Source: Gnetum montanum
Taxonomy: Eukaryota > Streptophyta > Gnetopsida > Gnetales > Gnetaceae
DNA: 64,000 bases
Direction: 5' to 3'
Assembly: GCA_015680685.1 (NCBI GenBank)
Contig: MNCI01002172.1
Span: 35,389 to 99,388, forward strand
The notes beneath the pieces were generated by a model, which did no database searches, was not told the origin of the DNA, and saw only the letters and a program-made list of their open reading frames with translations. This document shows, in pieces, positions 1 through 11,857 of this stretch (its first letter is position 1; every line of letters begins with the position of its first letter). The position numbers and the translations under genes are program-made.

Positions 1-325
1 AGTTGCACAGTTCAGGGTGTGTACGATAAGTGGGAACAAATGCTGATGCTAGTTAATTTAGACTTAGGACATTAGTTAGAGTAGTTAGTTCTCTCAACCC
101 TTCACCCCTTAGCATAGGAGATAAACCTGAAAAGACCAAAAAAATCATATACCTCAGACTTACTTAACCATACATCGTGACAACAACAAGTTTGGGAAGA
201 CAACGATTAATTAACCCCAACTGTTCCTTACGGCATTTAGGCATTTAGTCTGTGGAGTTCAATTGGATCGTGCGTGCTATGCTCATTTCGTATGATTGAG
301 TGTAGGGGTACCTCGCCACTCATCA
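1..325 (+). repeat. LTR, 3' portion (TGATGAG family), plus orientation
   Basis: This is the last 325 bp of an LTR cut by the window edge. It matches the end of the LTR at 37402-38181 in order: a segment near 'gtgtac..aagtggga', 'gggaagacaa', then the terminal 'ggggtacctcgccactcatca'. The end at 325 is exact on the CTCATCA terminus. What follows is not a PBS but the 3' tail of element A on the opposite strand, so this LTR is not in the normal relation to its neighbour. It may be a solo LTR, the 3' LTR of a plus-strand element lying off the window, or an inversion product. Confidence 0.85.
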
Positions 326-1985
326 ATTGTGTATCCATAAGTGTGCCATCCATCTAGTTCCTTGTATAGCTACTTCAGCACCAATCCATTCCATGTGTTC
401 CCTCCAGATCCAATCCATTGTTGTATGATCACCATCTGCACACACAACACAGTCTCTATATTAGCAAGGGTAAATGAATCACAATGCAGTGGATACCTTG
501 CTTCGGTGAAAGGTCCATTCGCTGAGTTGTGGTGTGGCTGATATGGGTTTGGAGATATATTCATGGTGACTACCAAAGGTGTAGGAGTTAGGAGAAAATC
601 GACAAAATTGGGTCCGTACCCCCATGACTAATCACGAACCTCCGGTAGTGATAGAATGGAGAAAGAGAAAGAACAAGAAAGATGGAGAAAAAGAGACAAC
701 TATAATGTCGGTGAAATAGATGTCAAGATGGAAATGAACAAAATAAAGTTGATTGCAAAAATGTTAAGGGAAAGAATTTAACTGGTGCACCAAATAGGAA
801 TGTCAGTGGGTCCTCCCCAAAGCAGGCTCATGCCCTTAATGCCCTGACAAACCCACATTCCAAGAGTCCGTAGGCTCTAGAAATGTCATTTGGAACAAGA
901 GTTAAAGTCTTAACTGCAAGAATTTACCAAAAAGAAAACAATGCATCAACCAAAATATACACTAATGATACAACCAACAATGAGGTGAACAATGGAGAGA
1001 AGGATGGAGAGAAGAGAATGGAATGGAATCCCAAGAACAAGGTGGTGTATAGCCCTTTGTGTAGTTAATGATTAATGTGACTTAGGAGATCCCATTCCAA
1101 GTCCGGCCTCAAACAAACCAAATCTAGTAACTTCGCATTAATGCATTTGGCCAATCCATCCCCTTGAAGTAACAAGAATTCCTTCCCCAAAGAGCCACCA
1201 CCATTCCAACGAAACGAAGGAGGAGAGAATGGGAAGTGAGAAGAGCCTTAGTTAGAGGGAACATTTTTTTTAGTTCCATAACCAGTGCTTGTAGCCCAAA
1301 TGATTATTTCTTCTAATGGATGTGCTTTAAATTCTCGCTATTTTTTTAATGTTTTATGTGTTTATACGTGAGAACCACACCATGCAAAGACTTTATTATT
1401 TTTATTTTCTCAACTTCCAAATAATTAACTAACATCAAAATGGTAAGAAAAATCAAGAAGAAAACATCCAAGAACCCAAGAAAATGGCCAACACAAATGC
1501 ATAAATTTCCCTTGAAGCCACACCCTTTTCAATCCTTGAGTCCTTCCTTAGTTTGAGAAATGCCCAGTCACTGATTTGTTGATAGTGCTTGTTTAAAAAG
1601 GGACTATACATTTCCAAGCTAAGAGAGACCATAGAAATTTGTTGATGTATGGATGAAGTGGACTCATTGCCTGTCATATCAAAAGAACCATACCTTAGTA
1701 TCATCATCATAACTTAAAGGTAAAAACCAAACATTAGCAATCAATATAGAAACAGTTCATACCATCATTAAGAATACTTATTGGGTGACAAACTTACAAG
1801 ACGGATAGCATACACAAGAAATGGAAAAGTATGAACGATGTTGTAAAAAAAATAAGAAAAGTTAAAGAAATTTGTAAAACAAAAATGTGCAAAACAAAAA
1901 CGTGTAAAACATAAATGTGTAAAACAAAAACATGTAAAAAAAACTTAAAAGAACTGAGGACCTCAAATGATCAGCATAGGTGGCC
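326..1985 (-). other. 3' non-coding tail of element A
   Basis: This stretch lacks any convincing gene; the short open frames are unrelated between copies. It is nevertheless an identifiable module, because the same sequence in the same order occurs at about 59200-60870 in element B, and its pol-proximal half occurs at 15030-15890 in element H. Landmarks are 'gtgggtcctccccaaag' near 809 and 'aaccacaccatgcaaagac' near 1373. On the minus strand it lies downstream of the gag-protease region and would be transcribed as a long 3' untranslated segment. Element A should continue into its 3' LTR, but the expected minus-oriented LTR is missing and a plus-oriented LTR end sits at 325. Confidence 0.7.
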
Positions 1986-2873
1986 ATCTCCCCCATGACT
2001 GAATGGAAAGGGAGAGATCTGAAATAATGAATGCCTATTTGAATTTTTTAGAAATGTCCAACTTCTCCCGATTAATGTTTTCAGGTTAAGGGGTGGAAGT
2101 TGACGACACTCATACTCCAATGTATCTATGCCTTCGTTGTGGATGTGAGTTGTTCCCCTAGTTTGTTCCATGCATGTTGGTGGGCTTCTCTCTTAATCAG
2201 CTATCAACCACTAGGTGTTCTCTTGTTGTGTGGTTGCTACATACAGGCACCTTTGTATCTATGTTTCTTGGGCACACCAGTTGCATGCAGGAGATGCTGA
2301 GCATTCCTCCATGTCATCATCCTCTGAGTCACTGTATATGATGCTTGAAACTTTCTTCTTCTTAATCTTTCCATAAATGTTTACCTTAGATATTCCTAAG
2401 GAAAGATCACAGATTCCTAGGAATGTGTCTATTGTACTTAGCCATGCCCTTCCCATTATAATTGGGAAGTCCCCTTTGTTGCTGTTGACTTCTATCACCA
2501 GGAAATCAACTGGGTATGACCAACCACACACAGTGGTAATGATGTCATCCACCAATCCCAAGGGAATGGTGATGGACTGGTCAACCAGCTCTAGTTGAAT
2601 ATTGTTCTTCTTAAGTGGAGGTAGGTTCCAGGCTTGATACATTTCTCATGATATTAAGTTGACTCTGGAACCTGAGTCAAGAAGAGCCTTATGAGGTTCT
2701 TTTCTAGTGACTTCGAGATAAATTAGGGGGCTTCCAGAGTCAAAGAGTTTCCTGGGAAGGTGGCCTACCTTGATCCAATCAGTAACAGTATGTGTTAACA
2801 TAACCGTATGCGTTGAGCTCTGTTGTTGATTTGAAGGGAGCTCTGAAGCCTTATTTGTTGGAGAAGTGGTCAC
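1986..2873 (-). pseudogene. Element A: aspartic protease and truncated pol linker
   Basis: This is a retropepsin-like domain of a plant Ty3/gypsy polyprotein. The active site LLDSGS is at about 2684-2667, and the C-terminal part contains IIMGRAWLSTID near 2476-2440. One in-frame TGA (2646-2648) sits just after the active-site strand, so the domain is split into 75 and 127 codons in the same frame. Downstream the linker that normally leads into RT is recognisable (a Leu-rich stretch around 2040-2120) but stops at 'aaaaaattcaaa' near 2035-2046. The frame then continues only to a short HGGDGH-containing end near 1985. RT, RNase H and integrase are therefore absent, and the copy could not move by itself. 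Confidence 0.8.
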
Positions 2874-5341
2874 AGACTCAACCGCTTGTGGTTGTCAGAG
2901 CTTTTTTGGGCTTTTGGTTATGAAGAAAGGTCTTCTCTTCTTTTGGTTGTCAGAACTAGTAGCAAGTCGAAGGTTTACAGCTCTCGTAGCATTACATTGC
3001 TATGATTCAGTGGGGAGTTCCCCTTGAATTGTTGGAGCAGGTGGTAGTGGAACTACCAGCGTAAGAGAGGTGGATGGATTCAGAGGATGTTATGTATGTG
3101 GTGTGTCTCCTAGAGGAGAAGGAGTCCTAAAATACTCCCAAACTTGGTAGTGACATTTTGGAGTTGTGTGACCCATAGAGTCACTTGGAGAAACCAGCTA
3201 CTACACGTAATAGCCATATGGGTCTGGTTGTTGGTAAGGGTATTTTTGTCTAGGCGGTGGCATTCCCCATGACTGTGGGTGTTGCTACTGCTAGTATTTC
3301 CTGATAGGTTGTGGTGGAGTTCCACTTGGATAATACGTTAACTATTGGTGGAACTACCTCAGGTTACCTTAGGGATAAGGTGACCTTCAGGGTGCCTACC
3401 GTCTGTTAAGTCTTGAGTTGAGTGCATACACCCTGGACTCTTGCAGATGTGAGATTATTAGGAAATATCCCTTAGGATGGTCATATTGATAGATCTCACA
3501 TCCACTGTCATTTTTTGTGTCAGAATCCACAACCTCATCAGCGATAGTAATTTTTCCCTTACCCTTTTCACGTGCATCGCCTGAATCTCTTGACTTTTTC
3601 TTATCATGGTCACTACTTTGTTCCTCCTTAGACTTCTCTACTATTTTCAGGATAAGTTCAAGTCTACTATCTATGGAGTCCCACATTTGATCTACCTTAG
3701 CCAACACCTCAGTTGTTAGCTTTTGAAGTGGCAAGGTTTTTCTATTCACCAACTCTTCGAGTGGTGACTCATCCTCTTCATTGCAAAATCTTACTTCCTT
3801 CTTTTGGAGGGAAGGATCGTGGTTATACTCTTCCGTGCTTTCTCTTTTCTGTAACTCCTCTTCTTCTTTAGCTACTTGCTCCAACAATCTATGAACTTCA
3901 TGGGATCTAAGTTTAGATAATCTCCCTTGGACATATGTCCCAAGGGTTCTCCTAGTTTCATGTCTTAGCCCATCTACGATGTGGCAGAGTTGATCTTGTT
4001 GTGCGTAACCATGTCCCAGGCAACGATGTAGCAATGCATAATATTGGCCCATGGCAAAATCCAAGGGTTCATGATTATCTTGCTTCCATCCTTGGATCTA
4101 CTTATGCAAGTTGGACACTCTAGAGTACGTTTGGTACTTATCATTGAACAATTCTAGCATTGTACTCCACCTCCTAATGGTTTCCAGCTCTAAGGACCAA
4201 TACCAGCTTTTTGCTTCCTTTACAAGTGTCCTAGGAAAAAACTTTAACTTCTGCCACTCATTCTCAATATTTTGCAAGGCATAGGCATCGTGGAATGCCT
4301 GTAAATGATTTTGCGGATTACCATTGTATCCCCCTTTGAAGTGTGGGATATTTTTCTATCTAGTCTCTTGATCTTACTATCTTTTTGATGCCTTGTAGGT
4401 ATCCTAACTACCTCCATAATATCTAACATACTTCGGGTGGCAAGTAGGGGTTCATCATGATCATCTCTCTCATGACATCTATGATGCCTACGTGGTTCCC
4501 TACTTTTCCTTCTACCATGCCTAGACTCTCTAGACTGCCCTCGTCCTCTCTCTTGATTCTCTTGTTAAGGTATCTCATTTCACTTACCCTTATCCTCACC
4601 GCTATGCTCTTTGTGACTGTGTCCTGATGTGGAAGGAGAGGGTGAATGATGTGATGAAGGGGAAGAAGAAGGAGAACCATCACCATGACGATGTTTCTTA
4701 CCTTCTCTTTGGTGACTATGGCCCTGATCGTGATGATGATTAGAATGCTCATCCTTGTCATGTGTCCGTGTTCCCTCATTGAACACTTGGTGTTCATGGG
4801 CATCAGAACCAGAGTTGTGTATCATGGAGCGAATGTTCTAATACCCAAACTCCTCACTATCATTAGGAGGGGGAACATCATTTGGTGGGGAACCTATGAG
4901 AATAGGTTCACCACCCTTAACTTCGTGTATAATGGATGAAGCATTATGAGGGCCTTTTCCCTTCAATGATGTGTGGTAACTCTCCCACCACTCATCTCGT
5001 TGACATTGCGCTTCTGTGGGATGGTAGTCCCTTGTGTTGTAATCACATGCAATGTACTTAGCATATAGTTGTGACATGTCAATTTGTGCAAGGGCACGAA
5101 GGAGCATGTTGGGGGTGGCTCTATCTGGAGGTAACACGATGTTACCTTCTAAATCTCTCCAACGCAGCTATTCATCTTGATGGAAGACAAAGGTAAAGTT
5201 GAGTACATATTCATCATGATGAATGTACACCACACTAAATTCTTGAGGACCCAGTAGATTTTGGTTATGTGTTTTATGTCGCCGACTGTCTCTAGTGTGA
5301 TCCCTAGGTGGTGAAGTGCTTTTGTTAGAAGAAGAAGACAT
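2874..5341 (-). pseudogene. Element A: gag, frameshifted
   Basis: This is a structural capsid/nucleocapsid gene remnant. The start ATG is at 5341 (MSSSSNKST), 127 nt downstream of the PBS, the same start and spacing as in element C. The frame is broken several times; the longest pieces are 5137-4838, 4825-4580 and 4064-3396. Order from the N-terminus: a conserved segment with LPPDRATPNMLL; an Asp/His/Ser-rich low-complexity stretch; a capsid-like segment with TRRTLGTYVQGRL; a Glu/Lys-rich segment; and a degenerate zinc knuckle CEIYQYDHPKGYF, in which the B and C copies have Cys for both Tyr. The last part (2874-3395) is a Pro/Gln/Tyr-rich spacer before protease. Confidence 0.75.
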
Positions 5342-5467
5342 TGTTTCTTATTCGGTGTGCTGATTAACTGTTATTCAAATTTTCTTCTGATTAACCCTAA
5401 GGGTTCGTTTAAGCTCCCAACAATGTGGATGATTTCCTATATTCTACTTAGTGCAAAAACAACATAG

Positions 5468-5485
5468 TCCCCGGAAACAGTGCCA
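5468..5485 (-). other. Primer-binding site of element A (tRNA-Asp type)
   Basis: Read on the minus strand this is TGGCACTGTTTCCGGGGA, one base inside the LTR end at 5487. From memory, the tRNA-Asp complement typical of Athila-like elements is TGGCGCCGTTGCCGGGGA, which matches at 15 of 18 positions. It primes minus-strand DNA synthesis in reverse transcription. Confidence 0.8.
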
Positions 5486-5486
5486 G

Positions 5487-6322
5487 TGATGAGTGGCGAG
5501 GTACCCCTACACTCAACAATATGAATACGAGTGTTACACGCACGATCTGGTCAAACTCTATAGACTAAGTGCCTACACACCTCATGGAACACTTAAGGTT
5601 AATCATTCATTGTCTTCCCAGACTTACTTGTGTTTGTCATGGTTGTATGGTTAATTAAGTCTGAGGTATATGATTTTTATATCTTTTCTATTTTATCTCC
5701 TATGGTAATGAGGTGAAGGGTGAAGATACTAATTAACTAAATTTAACTAAATATTTTGACTAATCCTTAATTAACCTAGCATCAGCATCCATTCCCACTT
5801 ACCATCCACACCCTGAACCGATGCAACCTTGATTACCAAATGCTATTCGTTACTAGGATCACCAAGCGTAAAGCACGTGCTCGAAGTAGTCGTACTGAAT
5901 GCACTTAACTATGGGAGAAGGGTTGAGAGAGATTTAATGAACTAATAAAACATTTAAATGATAAACAATAAATAATAGTAATTAAAATCCTAATTAGCCT
6001 ATTCCATGCATTGCAAGGTTTATCCAAGAAGTTGGTCTTTATTTCCATACACAAACTTGTGTTTAGGTACAATATTTGCTCAAATAAAGATTCATTCACT
6101 TTGGAGCTCCTACTGTGGGCACATGGAAATTATTCTATCTCTGGAGAGGTAAAACTATCAAAGTTTCACTACAGTCTAGGCCTAAACTAAGAAACAAGGG
6201 AGAGCCGCCTCTTATTTATAGATTTGGTGATGCACTGCGATATCGCGTACGCGATATCATAGGGGAAGATGCAATATCGCAGGGGATGCGATATCGTGGC
6301 CCATGCGATATCGCGTCAAACA
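5487..6322 (-). repeat. 5' LTR of element A
   Basis: The LTR reads TGATGAGTGGCG from 5487 on the plus strand and is fixed at that end by the PBS. The other edge is placed at about 6322 ('..tcaaaca'), where similarity to the other LTRs stops. It carries the block 'caccaagcgtaaagcacgtgctcgaag' shared by all copies, a minus-strand TATA box (TATAAATA, 6213-6220) and, upstream of that TATA, an array of GATATC palindromes including a perfect 20-bp one at 6239-6258. It would have acted as promoter and polyadenylation region for element A. Confidence 0.85.
6239..6315. repeat. GATATC palindrome array in the U3 of LTR A
   Basis: The first unit is the perfect 20-bp palindrome GATATCGCGTACGCGATATC (6239-6258). 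It is followed by three variants of 'gcgatatcgc' spaced about 20-25 bp apart to 6315. The array lies between the TATA box and the outer LTR end. Related arrays sit at the same place in the LTRs at 11858, 22246, 37402 and 58151. Confidence 0.8.
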
Positions 6323-7360
6323 TACTATCCAAGTGGGGCATATCCTCAACTGCAAGAACAATACCAAAAATAGTAGCAACAAGCACAAGCATCGGGAATA
6401 CCACCACCAAGGTTACAGTATACATATAGGTAGCCTGATTCCTATGGATACTATGTCCAACTTCCAATCTCTCCAAGGAATACTTCAGTCCATGCTTCCT
6501 CTCACTACTATCCACTAGAATATCATTGACCCACTACTTCATGGATGGATACAAATTGTTACATGCCTCAACTAGTAGCTAGTTCTTCACTTCACACTTC
6601 TAACTCTCTATCATCAATGTCATGACCTATTATGTAAGGAGAACTACCATCACAACCATAGAAAAAAACATTGCTACAAGGGCAGTGAATATATAGAGAA
6701 AGGATCATACTAGCAACACTAAAGGTAAAATGATGCAATATCCTTTCTTCAGGATAAGTCCAAAAAAGGTTGGTAGAGCTAGGACTTCATCCAATCATGT
6801 TTCTCCTATGGTGGATCCTCCTACAAACACCATGCTTCCACAACAATCAAATCAAAAGATTACAACTATCATGCTAATTAATACAATATCAGATTAGATA
6901 AAAGTAGGACCTCTTGCTAAGAAAAGAATAGATCTTGGAAATCCTTTGATTTATTTACAAATTATTAGAAATTCATCATGCAAAGCTCTACTAGACTCAG
7001 GTTTTGAAGTTAACTTGATATCTTAAGAAACATACAAGGCATGAAACCTACCATCCTTAAAGAAGTGCAACATAAGACTAGACTTGGTAGATCAATAAGT
7101 CATGGCATAGATGGAAGATGTAGTCACCACTATCAATGGGTGTTCTTATCCTATAGATCTTTTGGTGATTGATGTGAAGAATGATAATAGGAACTTTTCT
7201 ATCATTATGAGGAGAGCATCTCTTAATACAATTGATGCTAAGCTAGGAATGAGAGACTTATTCTTGGAAATTTCAAGGAAGATAAGCAAGGAACCATGCA
7301 TACACAAAGAATTCCATGCATTACTTATGATAAGGAAGGATGTAGTTATGGATTGAAAGT
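6323..7360 (+). pseudogene. Element I: gag C-terminus and protease remnant
   Basis: A plus-strand relic of the same family lies directly against the outer edge of LTR A. From 6330 to about 6780 it resembles the Gln/Tyr/Pro-rich gag-protease spacer of element C but is full of stops. The protease follows: LLDSGF at about 6988-7005, then VNLIS and an in-frame TAA (7024-7026), and the C-terminal half open from 7111 to 7356 (VTTINGCSYPIDLLVID, then a decayed IIMRRASLNTIDA). The 5' part of this element and its LTR are missing, apparently lost where LTR A begins. Confidence 0.7.
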
Positions 7361-8440
7361 TTAGAATGTCAACATGATTCTTACACCATCCCACAACAAA
7401 TGTGAAAAACATGTACACTAGAAGAGACAATAATCACTAAACCAAAAGATATATAGTGGTTAAGAAATGAGAGCATGAAACTATCCAAAATATACATGGA
7501 AACATCTAACCCACTTATTAACTTCTACTTCAATTAAATGACCCAAATCGAGAACCTACAAAACGATATCCTAAACCATGATCATACAGCAACCACAAGT
7601 AGTGAACATGGAGACTCAAAATCTAAAATTAAGAATACACAAGAAAACATAGTTGGACCTTATAAAATGGAAAGATCATCTAGTCTAACAAAATATGTAT
7701 CTCCAAAAGATCAAAACTTGATTATCATCAATGTTACATGGAATAATAAATAAAAATCCAAATCACTAAGTATCATAAATAAGAAACCTCGATTATATGA
7801 TTTTGAAGATCTAGGATCCATTTTTCGAATGCTCGCCTATGAGTTTAGTCATGGGGGAGGTGTCCTATCTTGAATTAGGAATTGATAAGTGCTTTTTAAG
7901 TGTTTTGTTTTATATTTTTTTTGTTTACATTTTTCTTATATTTATTATCTTTCTTACTAAATTTTTACATTCTTTAATATCTTTTCCATTCTTTTATACT
8001 TTTTTCATTTCTTTATCATTTTTCATTCTTTGATACCTTTTGAGTTCTTTATAAATTTTTTCATTCTTATCATTTTTCTATAATTTTTCATCATACTTCA
8101 TGTACATACTTTTTTTGATTTTTCCAATAAAGTATAAAGGAATAAGATAAGATGTAGTCGTACTAATAAGAATATTATTTTATGTTATCAAATCATTGAA
8201 GGATTGATTTTATACATAATGAGACCACATCATCCATCCACTAATTTCCAATCATAAGAGGTTCTTACCATGGCCATAATGACATTCTTCCCACAATAAG
8301 GATAAAAGAAACTTATGATCAATATGCCTAGATAGAAGAGTAAATAACTAAGTGAGAATAAAAATGGTGTAACATCAAACCCATAACTCTCTAACGCTTC
8401 GATTTGCATGATTTTCAAACTCTCTTAATCATGGAGTGGC
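7361..8440 (+). other. Element I tail: pol linker remnant and T-rich 3' region
   Basis: From 7361 to about 7840 there are only short open pieces, with weak similarity to the post-protease linker. At 7847-7859 lies 'agtcatgggggag', the same internal purine tract that ends the coding part of elements A, B and H. No RT, RNase H or integrase lies between protease and this tract. From 7860 to about 8110 the plus strand is T-rich ('tttttcattcttt' repeats), matching the start of the 3' tails of A and B in reverse orientation. The 64-codon hydrophobic frame here is a by-product of the T-richness. From 8110 to 8440 I see nothing specific. Confidence 0.5.
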
Positions 8441-8990
8441 CAACTTAGTCATGGGAGAGAGTTTTGTGTGTAGATAAGTCAAATTTCTCTAACGCTCAAA
8501 AGAGTACACTAAAGATAAGAATAAGAACAAACATGCATATCTTAATCCAATAACTGAATAAAAACTAATAAATCTAACCAATTTTCCTAATTATCCATCT
8601 AAATACATAATAAATAAGAGAATAGAAATTATTAAGGGTTTCTTTTACAAATTCTCCTAATTACCCATCCAAATACACAATAAATAATAGAATGACAATT
8701 GTGAGAGGTCGTAATGATTAAAAGATATAATAAATAATGATTTTTTTTCAAATTTTTCTAATCCTACAATCATAATAAAAGCTAAAAAGTAATAATAAGG
8801 ATAAATTTTGATCAAATCCAAGAACCAAAGAAAGGATTATGAACCATTAGGGACTCATTTAAACTCTTGGGTAATCTTAATAAATCCCTTGTAATTATAA
8901 ATGATCCTTAAAAGACCCATAGCATAAGGACCCTCACAACAAAGGGTTAAAAGACCTAAGGGAATGGGACAAGCTAGAGAATAGACTTCA
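8441..8990. other. AT-rich stretch with no gene seen
   Basis: This contains a second 'cttagtcatgggagag' purine tract near 8445 and a loosely duplicated segment ('aatttt(c)ctaattacccatctaaatacataataaataa' type, near 8580-8625 and 8648-8690). I see no LTR end or PBS for element F, so F appears to be 5'-truncated here. Confidence 0.4.
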
Positions 8991-11620
8991 AAAGCTAAGA
9001 AATGAGCTTAATCCTTTAGCATTGATCAACAAACACCAAAAATAGAACATTCTACACAAGATGAAGCTAAAGCACTACCCATACAAGAGCAAGGACAATG
9101 CATCCTGCTATCAAATGAGTGTCTCCAAGCAATGCAATAGAAGTCTATTATGTCAACAGTCATTCTGGAACTTAACTTTAGAACATTTATGGAGTTTTCA
9201 CCTACCAACATCCAAGGGCAACTCCAAGCCTCTCATCTTTGGCCAACTATGTCATGCAATGGAGAATGGTACTTAGGAGAAGTGTACCAGTTTTGGAAAA
9301 ATAAATAGGATGATTCCACAGTTAAGATTGAAGGAGTCATAGTGCCTTATTTAGTCAAAGTAATCACTAAATATTCCTAATGTTGGAGCAAATATTATGC
9401 AGATATCCATAAGATCTAACATAAATGCAAAGAAGTTGTGGCTACAAAGGGCTTATGGGTTAGTAGATAAGGAATATAGTGGATTTTCCACTAAGGAGAA
9501 AATATACTTCAAGATCAATACTTACCATATCTTTTCCACCAAAAGATTAAATAGGATTTCCACCTATGCTACAAGAGGAAGCACCATCCTCATGGGGAAA
9601 TTCAATGCAAATATGGCTCATTTGTTGTCATTAGAAATCCAAAGAAGGTTTAAAGAGAAGAAGGCAAAGAAACTTAATTTTTCATTTCCTTGCCTCACTA
9701 GAAGACTGTGCAAGCAAGCAGGAATTCTAGGCTACACCAATGATGTTGTATGCAAAGCTTGAAATGCATCCTATGTTGACATGTCAAAGCTAGTGCCTTC
9801 AAAGAAAGATCAATTGGAGAAGCTAGTCAACATTGAGGGAGCAACCTGATCCACACCTATAGGAAATTTCATAGCTATAATACAAGATGAAGCAAGATCC
9901 AATGGGTCAACACCAGCTAGTGATAGACTTGAATCAAGCACTTCACCAATACAACATAATTATCGACCTTCCATGAGCCACTTACAACAAGTTGCTAAAA
10001 CCATAAGCTAGGAAAGTAGGAAAGGTTCTGTAATATATAAAGTAAGATAATCTGAGAAAACTTATAGTATCAACAAGACCTACTAGTGGTCAAATTTCAT
10101 TAATTGTAGGAGAAGATGTGGATTAGGCACAAAAAATCTCATAGAACAATGCATCCTTCTAAGTTATGCTAGAGATAGGAGAAGGAGCCACAGTTGTAGT
10201 AATGCAACACTAGGATGTAGTAGGAGCAGTTGAACTAGTCACAGATCACATTAAAGAATCCTTTAATATTTCCATTATGCCACCAATGAATATTACTAGA
10301 GTTAAAGATGTTGAAACCATAGTTGGAACCTCTATGGTTCTACAAGAGCATGAAGACATCTTAGATCGATTGTTGTAGATAGGGAGAGTAATGAAAAACC
10401 TTTTTAATATCCCTAGTGATATCACTGTAGCAGACTTAGAGCTAATTTCAACAAAGGGAAATTTGGTAATGGCTTAGACTAGATCTAAACATCTAGAGAA
10501 TGAGGTGCAAAGTTTGCAAGCTAAATTAGTAGCACTAAGAGCAGAAAAGAGAGACCCTGTACAATATATAGTGTGAGACCAACGAGAAAAATTTAAAATA
10601 TAATAGGTGACCCAATTGATAGCCAGAAACATGCAAGTGAAGATGGAAAAAGAAAAACCAATGTGGAATACCTCAATGGTTGAAGCAAAATTGTATGCAC
10701 ATGCTAAAGCCCTAATTACCCTAGAGGAAGAAAACAAGAAGAATGTTGTAGAAAACATAAGGTTGATTGATATAGAAAAACAAAAGAATGTCCTAGAAGA
10801 GAGCATCCATCGGCTTAGAGAGCAATTCACAAGAGTCAACTAAGACATGTAAAAAATGACCAAAGAAAATAAAATATTATCAATGAAAGAAGTTTGCACA
10901 AATCTACCAAAAGTTAGCCATTGAGATTAGCACATGGCAAAATGACACCAAAAAACATGAAAGACTAAAAGAGCATTTCAAAGACCAAGTGATCATATAT
11001 AAGTAGATCAATGAAAAAGAGTTCTAGATGGCTAAGGTTAAAATCAACACCATTACAATGCAAACACCTAATTGGTAGCTAAAATAAAGAATAAGAACAA
11101 CATAGAGTAAATGGAATTAGTAAATCTATGATATGCTAATCTATCCATGCTTACAATACATAGATTGAGAAATGAACTAGATCAATAAGTGGTCATAGTG
11201 CATGTGCTCTATGAGAAGGAGTTTGTGATTAGGAAGAACATCCAACAAAGTTACATATTATAAACTCTAAGCTTCAAGTAGTTAAGGCTAGCTACCAAGA
11301 TCAAAAGGACATCATAGCAAATCTAGCTCATAGAATGATAGGCTATTAAGAACTAAGAAAAGTGGCCAAAGCATTTGAGGAAGAATGATGAAAATTTGTA
11401 GCATTATATGTGAAAGCAAATAAGATGTTTCCACAACTACCTTGCTCATGGGAAGTACCAACTCTAGCAAACATTGTTGAATTTTCCTAAATGGTACATG
11501 ACCCCGTATTAGAAGAAGAGAAACTTTAGGCATTACTTAACCACTATCAATTTTTAAAAGCCTGATGACAAAGGAAAAAGACCAATGGAGGAGCCATCAC
11601 CACCAGGAACATAAGGCTAC
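8930..11620 (+). pseudogene. Element F: transposon-protein-like domain plus coiled coil
   Basis: A decayed reading region is related in order to D and E. Near 9230-9300 is LCHAMENGT / 'WYLGEVYQF', matching 'GKWYMGETYHF' in E. The clearest open part (9397-9762, 121 codons) ends in SFPCLTRRLCKQAGILGY. That pattern, a Phe/Leu-Pro pair, Leu-X-X-Leu-Cys and a Gly-Ile/Val end, is like that of the plant 'putative transposon protein' domain as I recall it (PF20167-like). From about 10440 to 11560 the product would be strongly heptad-rich (Leu/Lys/Glu/Asn), as in 10607-10843. There is no protease, RT or integrase. Function is unknown; a gag-like structural role is possible but unproven. Confidence 0.6.
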
Positions 11621-11840
11621 ATCAAATTCTAAAGTTTTTTTTATTTTGCTTTGTTTTTATTATCATCAGTGTCCATCATGCAATGTATAATAATTTTGTA
11701 AACATTACTTGAACCATAATGCAACATTCATGGTAGAATTAGTTACATAAATAATTCATGGTATTCAATTCTATATACAACCTCACAAATTATGTAAGGG
11801 ATCCTATTCTCCTTTTGTTTTAACTTGAGGATGAGTTTTT

Positions 11841-11857
11841 GGTTAGTTGTGGGGTTA
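11841..11857 (+). other. Polypurine tract of element F
   Basis: The sequence 'ggttagttgtggggtta' directly precedes the LTR start TGATAAAATC. It is preceded by 'cttgaggatgagtttt' (11825-11840), the decayed form of the CTCGAGGACGAG block found before the 3' LTR of B. The tract primes plus-strand synthesis and fixes both the element's orientation and the LTR edge. Confidence 0.7.

Noticed and set aside
1453-1710. Possible env-like or small gene in the A tail
   Set aside because: The equivalent frame in B (60420-60620) is broken and no signal peptide or transmembrane pattern is conserved.
7839-8033. 64-codon hydrophobic open frame that looks like a membrane peptide
   Set aside because: It lies in a T-rich stretch of a retroelement 3' tail; Phe/Ile/Leu runs follow from base composition and nothing matches in A or B.
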